Shown: positions 19,207 to 27,553 of the stretch, piece after piece | How positions within the stretch are numbered: the stretch's first letter is position 1 | Layout: each line of letters opens with the position of its first letter | From: Maribacter polysaccharolyticus | Lineage (GTDB): Bacteria > Bacteroidota > Bacteroidia > Flavobacteriales > Flavobacteriaceae | Reading direction: 5' to 3' | Length of the DNA: 64,000 bases | Assembly (NCBI RefSeq): GCF_028882255.1 | Contig: NZ_JARBUY010000003.1 | Span: forward strand, 333,018-397,017 | Program-made: the position numbers and the translations under genes | Notes under the pieces: generated by a model | What the model saw: only the letters and a program-made list of their open reading frames with translations | Database searches by the model: none | Told to the model about the DNA's origin: nothing

Positions 19207-20100
19207 ATGGGAGTCAAGAATTTTTCAATATGCTTAGTGGCATCTTTGGCGATGTTCATCGGTTGTTCGGATAGTAACGATACAGGTTCGGATATAGGAA
19301 GAATGTCGGTAAAATTGACCGATGCCCCTTTTCCGCATGATCTGGTGGCCGAGGCCAATGTTACTATCTTTAAGGTGGATGCCCGTAATAAGGATTTGGC
19401 ATCCGATACTGCTATGGAAACGGAAAAATCCGATGAAAGTTATTCACCATTTGTTGTACTCATGGAGGAAGAAATCCAAGTAAACCTTTTGGAGCTCACC
19501 AATGGTGTTACTGAAAATCTTGCCGATATAGAAGTCCCCGTGGGTACCTATGATTTGGTACGGGTCTATGTAAAGGGGGTCAATGTGGTCCTGACCGATG
19601 GTACGACATACGACTTAAAGGTTCCTAGTGGCGAACAGACCGGTATAAAGGTATTTATTAAGCCAGGACTGACTGTTGTTGGTGGATTGAGTGCAGACTT
19701 GCTGCTGGATTTTGATGTAAGCAATTCTTTTGTAGCTAAGGGAAACAGTAAGGTTTTGGCCGGTATCACCGGATTTAATTTTAAACCTGTCATCAAAGCC
19801 TGTAACCTTTCTACCGCCGGAAGCCTAATAGGTAGCGTGACCACCATACAAGAGGAAGTCGCCGTAGGCCTGGAAGGGGCGCAGATATCGGTTATGGCTG
19901 CCGACACCTTGAATACCACCACGTTTACCGACGAGACGGGTTCTTATATGGTCATGGGACTTTTGGCTGGAAGCTATGACGTGTCCGTAGACCTGGAAGG
20001 GTACGATTCCGAGACTGTCGAGGAAGTTACCATTACTGCGGCCAATAAGACCGTTCAAGATTTTGAACTTATCGCAACGGAACCGGAAACGGGGAATTAA
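19207..20100 (+). CDS. DUF4382 lipoprotein with C-terminal carboxypeptidase-regulatory-like domain
   Basis: 297 residues. The leader ends in AMFIGC (Cys20), then a short Ser/Asp linker. About residues 30-190 match DUF4382 (GRMSVKLTDAPFP, EANVTIFKVDAR, ADIEVPVGTYDLVRVYVKGV). Residues about 200-292 form a regulatory-like beta-sandwich (GLEGAQISVMAAD, GSYMVMGLLAGSYDVSVDLEGY). The protein is outer-membrane or periplasmic and of unknown function, presumably binding. The gene is monocistronic, with a terminator about 70 bases after the stop. Confidence 0.88.
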   Translation: MGVKNFSICLVASLAMFIGCSDSNDTGSDIGRMSVKLTDAPFPHDLVAEANVTIFKVDARNKDLASDTAMETEKSDESYSPFVVLMEEEIQVNLLELTNGVTENLADIEVPVGTYDLVRVYVKGVNVVLTDGTTYDLKVPSGEQTGIKVFIKPGLTVVGGLSADLLLDFDVSNSFVAKGNSKVLAGITGFNFKPVIKACNLSTAGSLIGSVTTIQEEVAVGLEGAQISVMAADTLNTTTFTDETGSYMVMGLLAGSYDVSVDLEGYDSETVEEVTITAANKTVQDFELIATEPETGN

Positions 20101-20455
20101 ACCCTTGTTTTTATGAAATTTTGGGACGCCAACAAGGAAACCTTGGTTTGTGTCCATTAATGAACATCGGAAGGGCCATTCGTAAGAATGGCTTTTTCAA
20201 TGTTCCTAACCTGGTAATTTTTTTTATCCACGTAATTTAAGACTGTTGGCATTTTATGTTAGTCTTATTTTGAAGTTGGGTACCGTAATCCATTCATAGT
20301 ATATTAAGTTGGTTGATTCCTTAAATAGGTGAGCAACAAAGCTCTTTTTAGCCTCCATTGGGGGAAGGCTTGTTGAAAATATGAGGTACTGAAAGGTAAT
20401 ATAACCCTTCCAAAACTTTAACTTTACCTTATATTCATTTCTTTTCACAATTGCT
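20101..20455. other. Intergenic region with terminator, otherwise featureless
   Basis: 355 bases between the DUF4382 gene and the GH63-like gene. It holds the terminator at 20172 and then AT-rich sequence. I see no exact TAnnTTTG element, no gene and no repeat. Confidence 0.5.
20172..20197 (+). terminator. Intrinsic terminator after the DUF4382 gene
   Basis: The stem GCCATTC/GAATGGC with a GTAA loop and five T. The stem sequence is the same as in the terminator at 16232. Confidence 0.85.
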
Positions 20456-23095
20456 ATGAAAGAAAAATCTGAAGAGCTCAAGCGACTTAAAGCGCATTAC
20501 TCAAAACAAAAAGATTGGCTAAAATGGGGTCCCTACTTAAGTGAACGTCAATGGGGTACCGTACGTGAGGACTACAGTGCACATGGTGATGCATGGAACT
20601 ATATCCCACACGATCACGCCAGGAGTAGAACCTATCGGTGGGGCGAAGATGGTATTGCGGGTATTTCCGATCGGTATTGCAACATTTGTTTCGGGATAAC
20701 CCTTTGGAACGGAAAGGATCCCATTCTAAAAGAACGTTTGTTCGGGCTTCCCGGACCAAAAGGCAACCATGGGGAAGATGTAAAAGAGCTTTATTATTAT
20801 TTGGGGAACACACCTTCCCATTCGTACATGAAACACCTGTACAAATATCCCCAGAATGAGTTCCCTTACGTAAAACTGGTAGAGGAGAACAAAAAAAGGG
20901 GCAAAGAAGAACTGGAATATGAACTGTTCGACACCGGGATTTTTGACAACAATGAATACTTTGATGTCGTTACGGAATACGCCAAGGCCGATGGGGAAGA
21001 TGTATTGATAAAGATATCGATCGCTAATCGGGGACCCAAGACAGCACCGGTTTATTTAATGCCTACGCTGTGGATACGCAATTTCTGGAGTTTCGGTGAA
21101 ATGGAAGAAAAACCCATTATCAAAAAAGGAAAATATCCGGACCATGTTACCATAAACCATTCCTACGTTGGGAAATATACCCTTTATTTCGAGAAGCCAA
21201 CCGAACTTTTGTTTACCGAAAACGAAACGAATCGGGAAAGGATTTTCGGTGATGAAAATGACCATCCCTATAAAAAAGACTTTTTTCATGATGTGGTCAT
21301 CAAAGATGATTATTCGCTGGCCAAAAAGAAAGGGGAAGGAACCAAGTTCGCACCACTCTACAGGTTGAAGTTGAAAGCAGGGGAAACCCAAACCGTTAAG
21401 TTGAGATTGGTAAAAGGACGCCTGGAAACACCTTTTGATAAAAATTTCGATACCGTTGTTTCGGATAGGGAAGAAGAATCGGAGGAATTTTACAAGGGGA
21501 TAACACAAAAATCCTCAAAAGAACAACGGGAAATCCAAAAACAGGCCTTTGCCGGACTCCTTTGGACGAAACAATACTATAATTACGAGGTGGAAAAATG
21601 GTTGCATCCCGATCCGAATGATGAATTGCCGGGAATTGAACGGGCATATTTAAGGAATAGCAATTGGAAAACCTTGCGCACCCATGATATCCTCTCGATG
21701 CCCGACACTTGGGAATACCCTTGGTTTGCCGCTTGGGACTCGGCCTTCCATTGTGTTACCTTCGCTATGATAGATCCCGATTTTGCCAAGGAACAGTTGT
21801 TGCTGTTCACTAAGGAATGGTTTATGGCACCCAATGGACAGATTCCTGCCTATGAATGGAATTTTAGCGATGTGAATCCTCCCGTACAGGCCTGGGCAGC
21901 CATCCATATCTATCAAATTGAGGAACGGAGCACCGGAAAAGGGGATCTGAAATTTTTAAAACGGATGTTCAATAAATTGGCGCTCAATTTTACCTGGTGG
22001 GTAAATCGCGTGGATCGGTTCGATAAGAATATCTTCGAAGGGGGATTTTTGGGTTTGGATAATATCGGGGTATTCGATAGGAGTAACGGAATTCCGGGAG
22101 GAGGTATTCTGGAACAGGTCGATGGTACTTCCTGGATGGCGCTCTATTGTCTTAATATGCTCGAAATGGCCCTCGAAATAGCCATTGAGGACGAAACTTT
22201 TGAGGATATGGCCATCAAATACTTTGGTCATTTCGTGTTCATTGCCGAAGCCTTGAACAAACTTAAGGAAGGAGCCCCTGGATCTTGGGATGAGAATGAA
22301 GGATTCTTCTACGATACGTTGATCTTGCCCAATGGACAGTCGATACCCATCAAGGTCCGTTCCATTTCGGGCTTGTTATCCCTTGCGGCAGTATTGAACA
22401 TTAGAAAGGAAACCTTGGACAAATTACCCCGTTTTCGTAAAAGTATGGAGTGGTTTCGTAAATACCGTAAGGAAAATGCCAAATACCAGGTTATCGAAGA
22501 TTATGCCGCGGGTAAGGATGTATTGCTCTCCCTGGTGCCCAAAAAGCGTATGGATATTTTGATCAAGAGCATGTTGAACGAATCGGAATTTTTAGGGAAT
22601 CATGGTATCCGCTCCCTTTCCAAGGCGCATGAAAAGCCCTATTCCATTGAGATTGATGGGGCCACTTATGGAATCACCTATGAACCTGCCGAATCACAAA
22701 CAAATTTATTCGGGGGCAATTCCAATTGGCGGGGACCCATATGGATGCCAATGAATTATCTGTTTATCGGTACTTTAAAAGAATATCACAACTATTATGA
22801 AAATGACCTCAAATACCAATTCCCTACAGGAAGTGGTAACTATTTGAATTTAAAGGAAATAGGGTTTGAGATCAGCAAAAGGCTGATTGCGATGTTCGAT
22901 AAGGATGAAAAAGGCCATCGGCCTATACATGCCTTGCACAAAAATCATTATACCGATGAACATTTCAAGGACCTTATTCTTTTCTACGAATATTTTCATG
23001 GCGATAATGGCCGTGGGGTCGGGGCCTCCCACCAAACGGGCTGGACGGCATTGGTGGCCAATCTGATCGAGGAGATCAATCGTGCAAAAAAGTAA
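20456..23095 (+). CDS. GH63-like glucosidase (MGH1-type (alpha/alpha)6 barrel), cytoplasmic
   Basis: 879 residues without a signal peptide. The C-terminal (alpha/alpha)6 barrel has the family signatures WEYPWFAAWDSAFH, PAYEWNFSDVNPPVQAW, NLFGGNSNWRGPIW and HQTGWTALV. These place it with the GH63 and mannosylglycerate-hydrolase-like enzymes that cut alpha-glucosidic bonds with inversion. The N-terminal half is the beta-sandwich usual in these proteins. The absence of an export signal points to an intracellular substrate such as glucosylglycerate, trehalose-like or short alpha-glucan molecules; this is inference. The gene is single, with its stop near the convergent LytTR pair. Confidence 0.87.
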   Translation: MKEKSEELKRLKAHYSKQKDWLKWGPYLSERQWGTVREDYSAHGDAWNYIPHDHARSRTYRWGEDGIAGISDRYCNICFGITLWNGKDPILKERLFGLPGPKGNHGEDVKELYYYLGNTPSHSYMKHLYKYPQNEFPYVKLVEENKKRGKEELEYELFDTGIFDNNEYFDVVTEYAKADGEDVLIKISIANRGPKTAPVYLMPTLWIRNFWSFGEMEEKPIIKKGKYPDHVTINHSYVGKYTLYFEKPTELLFTENETNRERIFGDENDHPYKKDFFHDVVIKDDYSLAKKKGEGTKFAPLYRLKLKAGETQTVKLRLVKGRLETPFDKNFDTVVSDREEESEEFYKGITQKSSKEQREIQKQAFAGLLWTKQYYNYEVEKWLHPDPNDELPGIERAYLRNSNWKTLRTHDILSMPDTWEYPWFAAWDSAFHCVTFAMIDPDFAKEQLLLFTKEWFMAPNGQIPAYEWNFSDVNPPVQAWAAIHIYQIEERSTGKGDLKFLKRMFNKLALNFTWWVNRVDRFDKNIFEGGFLGLDNIGVFDRSNGIPGGGILEQVDGTSWMALYCLNMLEMALEIAIEDETFEDMAIKYFGHFVFIAEALNKLKEGAPGSWDENEGFFYDTLILPNGQSIPIKVRSISGLLSLAAVLNIRKETLDKLPRFRKSMEWFRKYRKENAKYQVIEDYAAGKDVLLSLVPKKRMDILIKSMLNESEFLGNHGIRSLSKAHEKPYSIEIDGATYGITYEPAESQTNLFGGNSNWRGPIWMPMNYLFIGTLKEYHNYYENDLKYQFPTGSGNYLNLKEIGFEISKRLIAMFDKDEKGHRPIHALHKNHYTDEHFKDLILFYEYFHGDNGRGVGASHQTGWTALVANLIEEINRAKK

Positions 23096-23159
23096 TTTTA
23101 ATGATCCATGTCGTTTTTGGTTTTGCCAATGCGATGACGATTACAAAAAAAGACAGCTT

Positions 23160-23843
23160 TTAGAATAATCTTTCCTTGACTGAATCATAATAGCGCGTAC
23201 TGACAGGTATCCGATGATCGCCGATGATCAAATCCCTACCCTTTAAAGCCGTCACCTTTTTACGGTTGACGATAAATGATCGGTGTACCCTCATGAACAA
23301 ATCGGCCGGTAGGTTTTCTTCCAATTTCTTTAAGGATTGATTGCTCAATATTTTTGTTTGGGCCGTATGGTAGATCACATATTCGCTATCACTTTCGATA
23401 AATAGGATATCTTGGTATTTAACTTTGTGAAGGTCATAGCCCGACTTTACGGTCAAGGTATCCAATTCATTCGAGGGTGGGGGTACGGACTTGATCTGCA
23501 CTTTGTTCACGGCCTTTAAAAAGCGTTCGAAAGTGATCGGTTTCACTAAATAATCAAGAACGTTGAGTTCATAACCCTCCAAGGCATATTCCGAATAAGC
23601 GGTGGTAAAAATGACATGGATGCCCGTGGGCAATAATTTGGCGAAATCGGTTCCTTTCAATTCAGGCATTTGAATATCCAAAAACAACAGATCGATGTCG
23701 TGGTCTTTAATGGTCTGCAACGCGTTTAGGGGGTTCTCAAGGGAATCCACCAAGTATAGGGAATCCAGTTTTTGTATGTAGGTCTTTAGTAAGGTCCTTG
23801 CCAGTTCCTCATCGTCAATGATTAGACATTTAATCTTGGCCAT
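23160..23843 (-). CDS. LytTR-family response regulator
   Basis: 227 residues. The receiver domain (1-120) has Asp10/Asp11, the phospho-acceptor Asp56 in LFLDIQMP and the Lys in LDYLVKPITF. The C-terminal LytTR DNA-binding domain spans about 128-227 (FIESDSEYVIYH, MRVHRSFIVNRKKV). Its start overlaps the histidine kinase stop by 14 bases, so the two form a coupled two-component system. Such pairs (LytSR/AgrA-like) bind direct repeats near promoters. No target is proved here; the divergent YHYH/SCO operon is the nearest candidate. Confidence 0.95.
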   Translation of the reverse strand: MAKIKCLIIDDEELARTLLKTYIQKLDSLYLVDSLENPLNALQTIKDHDIDLLFLDIQMPELKGTDFAKLLPTGIHVIFTTAYSEYALEGYELNVLDYLVKPITFERFLKAVNKVQIKSVPPPSNELDTLTVKSGYDLHKVKYQDILFIESDSEYVIYHTAQTKILSNQSLKKLEENLPADLFMRVHRSFIVNRKKVTALKGRDLIIGDHRIPVSTRYYDSVKERLF

Positions 23844-24861
23844 TCAAATAAAACTTCAAGTGCACCTTAAAAGTAGCCGAATCATCCTTAATAACCAACT
23901 TATGTTTTTTGGGGTAGAGGATATGCAGCCTCTTTTTTACATTTTCGATCCCTATGCCGCCTACCTCATCCTTTTGTGACGGGGTTTCAGGAACGCTGTT
24001 TTCGATTTTAAAAATGACTTCATTGGCATCGGTATATAAATCGATCCTTAAAAAAGTATTGTTTATTTTTTCAATATTACCATGTTTAAGGGCATTCTCA
24101 ACAAAGGGGATCAATAGCATCGGGGCAATAAAAATATTTTTATCCAATATCCTGAAATTCGTCGTTATCGGATAAGGTTTACTGCTTTTTAAGGCAAACA
24201 TTTTTAGATAGTCCTCGATGTAGGCGATCTCTTTCCGTATAGGTACAAATGGCTGTTCACATTCATAGAGTACGTAACGGAGCATGTTCGACAAGGTACT
24301 GATACTTTGTTGGGTTTTATCGGAGTCGGTTACCGATAGGGCATAGATGTTGTTGAGTGAATTGAACAGGAAATGCGGATTGATTTGGGACTTCAATAAT
24401 TTCAATTCGGTCGCCAGGTTTTCACTCTTATTCCGAATGGTTTCCTCCTCTTTCTGTTGTGCGAAAATAAAGGTTTCTACGAAAGTGGCTATTAAATACG
24501 CAATGGCCAGTACCAAAAATTGGATAAGGAACTTTGGGGGGGTAGCAGGTCGCCTTCCCGGAGGAGGTTCTTGTAGAAATGGAGGGGGTGTTCCGGATGG
24601 TGCCATGAACAAATCGGATGTGATTCCTGCACAGAGCAATAGCAGTACCAAGGAGACAGCGATAAAAAGAACATATTTCTTTTTGAACAAGAGGGCCGGT
24701 GCTGTATAAAATATCAAAACACCTATAATCACGATCTGTACTAAAAACGAGGGTCCGTTATCCGTTATAAATTTATCATTATCAGGGATGACCATCCAGG
24801 CGATGAGCCATATGGCAAACCATAAAAAGATATGGAATAGAAATCGCTTTGTTCGCTTCAT
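23830..24861 (-). CDS. LytS-type sensor histidine kinase
   Basis: 343 residues. Four hydrophobic segments fill the first 135 residues, with a Pro-rich loop PPPFLQEPPPGRR between the third and fourth and no large sensor domain. A His_kinase domain follows, with NPHFLFNSLN and phospho-acceptor His163. A HATPase domain comes next (IPFVENALKHG as N-box, GGIGIENVKKRL as G-box). It works with the LytTR regulator encoded downstream with a 14-base overlap. The signal sensed is unknown; the small membrane domain suggests a membrane-derived cue. Confidence 0.94.
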   Translation of the reverse strand: MKRTKRFLFHIFLWFAIWLIAWMVIPDNDKFITDNGPSFLVQIVIIGVLIFYTAPALLFKKKYVLFIAVSLVLLLLCAGITSDLFMAPSGTPPPFLQEPPPGRRPATPPKFLIQFLVLAIAYLIATFVETFIFAQQKEEETIRNKSENLATELKLLKSQINPHFLFNSLNNIYALSVTDSDKTQQSISTLSNMLRYVLYECEQPFVPIRKEIAYIEDYLKMFALKSSKPYPITTNFRILDKNIFIAPMLLIPFVENALKHGNIEKINNTFLRIDLYTDANEVIFKIENSVPETPSQKDEVGGIGIENVKKRLHILYPKKHKLVIKDDSATFKVHLKFYLNGQD

Positions 24862-25325
24862 ACTGCAAATAAAGAGAAATATTTTTTATCCAAATATCGG
24901 CAAGAAGGGCATAAGACTACCTAAAAGGAACGCTAACGGACCAAGGCTGGGTATTCGCTGAAAACTATGGACCGATCACTTAATGGTCTCCATTTCCATG
25001 AGGGCATTATGCATCTTTGTGAAAACGATATGGAGGCGTTAATGGTGGTGGTCGCTATCATCCTTGCTAAAATTACCCAAGTCCAATAGGTATTTACAAG
25101 GCATAAAAAAGAGTTGAATGTGCAAGAGGATTTTAAGTTTGGGGATATTGTTTTTGACATAGGCGGTAAATGCCGATCAGCCCGATGTTTCCACCACCAT
25201 GCTGGTCGAAAGGGGGGTTGTAATTCACTGTTTTACATGATTTTTTTGGGTAAGGAGGGTGTTGCGACCCTAAGGATAAAGTAGGTTTGATGAATATGAT
25301 TATTAATATAAAAGACATTTTGCAT
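24862..25325. other. Intergenic region with a possible decayed coding remnant
   Basis: 464 bases between the divergent LytS kinase and YHYH genes. The plus strand at 24940-25089 reads as an open frame containing SLKTMDRSLNGLHFHEGIMH, which recalls the first helices of a MarR-type regulator but breaks off after 49 codons. I see no terminator and no good promoter. The resemblance is weak. Confidence 0.2.
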
Positions 25326-26075
25326 ATGAAAAATTTAGTGTTGATGTTGTTTGGTTTAACCCCGTGCTTTTTTGGTCTTACGGCTTGTAGTACTGATAGT
25401 ACCGATGATGTGGAGTTTAGTGAAGATGATACGGTTGTAACGGAATTGCATGCGGCATTTGCGGCATTCAATTCCGATGCCACGACCATTTATTTGGATG
25501 GTTCGGAAGTGGTCATAGAAACTACGGGGCTGCCAAACCATGAAACCGTATATTGGGGGGAAGGTAACGACCTCTATATCGAAGAGCCCGATGTGGCGGT
25601 TACCCCGAGTATCATGTCAAGTAACAACAATGCCACCACCATAAGGGTCGATGCAACACCCGATTTAACGGGTAATACGGTAGAAACCGAATTGAATACG
25701 ATCGGGATAGCGGTAAGCGGATCATCTATTTTCAATGACCAAGAAGGGGCTGGGGCCTTGGATCAGGCAGCTGCCAGTTTGGATTGGACCGGTGCCCATA
25801 TTGGTCCTGGGGTATACCATTATCATTTAGAGCCCAAGGCGTTTTCCAATGATGATGGGAATTTAGTGGGGATCCTACTTGATGGGATTTTCCTTTATGG
25901 AAGAAAATGCAATTCAACAGGGACTTACCCTACCGATTTGGATGCTTCTGGCGGACATACATCAACCACCCAGTACACCGACGGTGAAGCGGAGTACCAC
26001 TATCACATTATCAACGAGGTCTATTCCACTACAGGATCCTATTTGGCCTTTGCCGGACCCTTTCAAGGTTACTAG
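25326..26075 (+). CDS. YHYH-domain lipoprotein
   Basis: 249 residues from the second possible ATG, chosen because it opens directly into a lipoprotein leader ending in GLTAC. Two copies of the motif giving the family its name are present, GVYHYHLEPKAF and AEYHYHIINEVY, with a conserved GILLDGIFLYGRK between them. YHYH proteins are secreted, and their His-rich motifs suggest metal binding; no enzyme activity is established. It is the first gene of a three-gene unit followed by a MORN-repeat lipoprotein and a SCO1 lipoprotein, which points to copper handling in the periplasm. The C-terminus ends in AGPFQGY. Confidence 0.88.
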   Translation: MKNLVLMLFGLTPCFFGLTACSTDSTDDVEFSEDDTVVTELHAAFAAFNSDATTIYLDGSEVVIETTGLPNHETVYWGEGNDLYIEEPDVAVTPSIMSSNNNATTIRVDATPDLTGNTVETELNTIGIAVSGSSIFNDQEGAGALDQAAASLDWTGAHIGPGVYHYHLEPKAFSNDDGNLVGILLDGIFLYGRKCNSTGTYPTDLDASGGHTSTTQYTDGEAEYHYHIINEVYSTTGSYLAFAGPFQGY

Positions 26076-26082
26076 ATCGATC

Positions 26083-26688
26083 ATGAAACTTTTTTTCCCT
26101 TACTTATTGATCATACCGCTTTCCTTTTTCGGTTGTAAAGATGCTTCGGGAGATAAGGCCAAGGCAGACGATGCGATCGCAATTACCGATTTTGAGGTGC
26201 TTAAAAGCGCATTGGAACTCCGTCCCATAGAGGGGAAGTGGTATTATCAGGGCAAACCTTTTAATGGGTATTCCTTAAAATACCACCCAAACGATACCTT
26301 GGGCGAAAGGCTTGGTTATTACCAAGGGAAAAGGGAAGGTGTGGCAAGAAAATGGTCAGAGAACGGTGTACTTAGGATAGCATCCCATTATAAACAAAAC
26401 CGATTGGTAGGCAGGTATAGGACCTGGTGGGAAAATGGGGTATTGGCTTCGGAATCGCACTACGTAAACGGAACATTGGAGGGTATTGCGAAAGAATGGT
26501 ACCCCAATGGGCAATTGGCCAAAGAACGGCATTTGGTCAACAGTAAGGAACAAGGCTTGCAAAAAGCATGGCTGCAGAACGGAAAATTATATGTGAACTA
26601 TGAGGCCAAAGACGGGCGCATCTTCGGGATGCGAAGGGCGAATTCATGTTATCAGTTGGAAGATGAAGTTGTCGTCAAATCAAAATAA
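26083..26688 (+). CDS. MORN/YwqK-type repeat lipoprotein
   Basis: 201 residues from the ATG at 26083, which gives a clean lipoprotein leader (PLSFFGC). An upstream in-frame ATG inside the YHYH gene would give a long non-homologous extension and is rejected. At least four MORN-like repeats run from about residue 45 to 165 (GYYQGKREGVARKW, NRLVGRYRTWWENGVL, GTLEGIAKEWYPNGQL, GLQKAWLQNGKL). Such proteins are often labelled YwqK-like antitoxins, but nothing here supports a toxin system. The repeats more likely form a binding surface. The gene starts eight bases after the YHYH stop and overlaps the SCO1 gene by 26 bases. Confidence 0.85.
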   Translation: MKLFFPYLLIIPLSFFGCKDASGDKAKADDAIAITDFEVLKSALELRPIEGKWYYQGKPFNGYSLKYHPNDTLGERLGYYQGKREGVARKWSENGVLRIASHYKQNRLVGRYRTWWENGVLASESHYVNGTLEGIAKEWYPNGQLAKERHLVNSKEQGLQKAWLQNGKLYVNYEAKDGRIFGMRRANSCYQLEDEVVVKSK

Positions 26689-27355
26689 GGCCCTAGTCGG
26701 GCTATTGGCCGTTTTCCTTTTGGTTATGGGTTGTAATCAAGGAAAGGACAATAGGGAGGCCAAGACAGGGATGACCAATACGGTGGTACATTTACCCTAT
26801 TACAATGACGGATCTTTTACCCCCCATTGGTTGCTTCCCAATAGTGAAGAAGAAAAGGCTTTTCATAAAATTCCCGATTTTAAGTTGGTGAACCAACTTG
26901 GGGATTCGGTTACCCAGGATACGTTTAAGAATAAGATCTATATCACCGATTTCTTTTTTACGAGCTGCCCGGGAATTTGCCCTAAAATGACGGCAAACAT
27001 GATCAAGGTACAGGAAGAGTTCAAGGAAACCTCTGAGGTGTTATTGCTCTCACATACGGTCACACCGAGTATAGATTCGGTTTCCGTCCTTAAAAGGTAT
27101 GCGGATAAAAACAAGGTGCTGGCCGATAAATGGCATTTGGTCACCGGGGATAAATCCGAAATCTACGATTTGGGCAGAAATCAATATTTCGTGGAAAATG
27201 ATTTAGGAGTTCCCAAAGATGTAAACGATTTTCTACATACCGAGAATTTCCTGCTTATTGACAAGAACAGGCACATACGGGGAATTTACAATGGTCTTAA
27301 TAGGGCGTCGATCGCCCAATTGGTCCTTGATGTGAACGCCTTGATCATGGAATGA
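26663..27355 (+). CDS. SCO1/SenC family lipoprotein (second copy)
   Basis: 230 residues from the ATG at 26663, chosen because it gives the leader ending in LVMGC (Cys24). The thioredoxin fold carries copper ligands C102 and C106 in TSCPGICP and H192 in LHTENF. It differs from the 8278 paralogue in being lipid-anchored. In an operon with YHYH and MORN lipoproteins it may serve another copper target than cytochrome oxidase, or move copper between these partners; that is inference. The start lies within the end of the MORN gene (26-base overlap), implying coupled translation. Confidence 0.92.
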   Translation: MKLSSNQNKALVGLLAVFLLVMGCNQGKDNREAKTGMTNTVVHLPYYNDGSFTPHWLLPNSEEEKAFHKIPDFKLVNQLGDSVTQDTFKNKIYITDFFFTSCPGICPKMTANMIKVQEEFKETSEVLLLSHTVTPSIDSVSVLKRYADKNKVLADKWHLVTGDKSEIYDLGRNQYFVENDLGVPKDVNDFLHTENFLLIDKNRHIRGIYNGLNRASIAQLVLDVNALIME

Positions 27356-27553
27356 TCCAAGGCCGATTTTCAAGGGATTACTAAGGTTCGTTCGGCGACA
27401 ATAGCTTAACCTAAGCTTTAAGGTAAATTAACCGCCTAACTCCCAATGATCTATACTTTTGTAGGGCCTCCTTTTAAGGAGGAAACGTTCTTTATATGAG
27501 TTAGTTTAGTTTAAAGCTGATGGTGACATTGGCTTTTTTTGTCCCTCTTTGTT

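Noticed and set aside
25879-26082. Upstream extension of the MORN lipoprotein gene
   Set aside because: It lies inside the YHYH gene in another frame and would hide the lipoprotein leader.
26083-26688. MORN/YwqK protein as antitoxin of a toxin system
   Set aside because: The name comes from a weak family label; no toxin gene is adjacent and the protein is a secreted lipoprotein.
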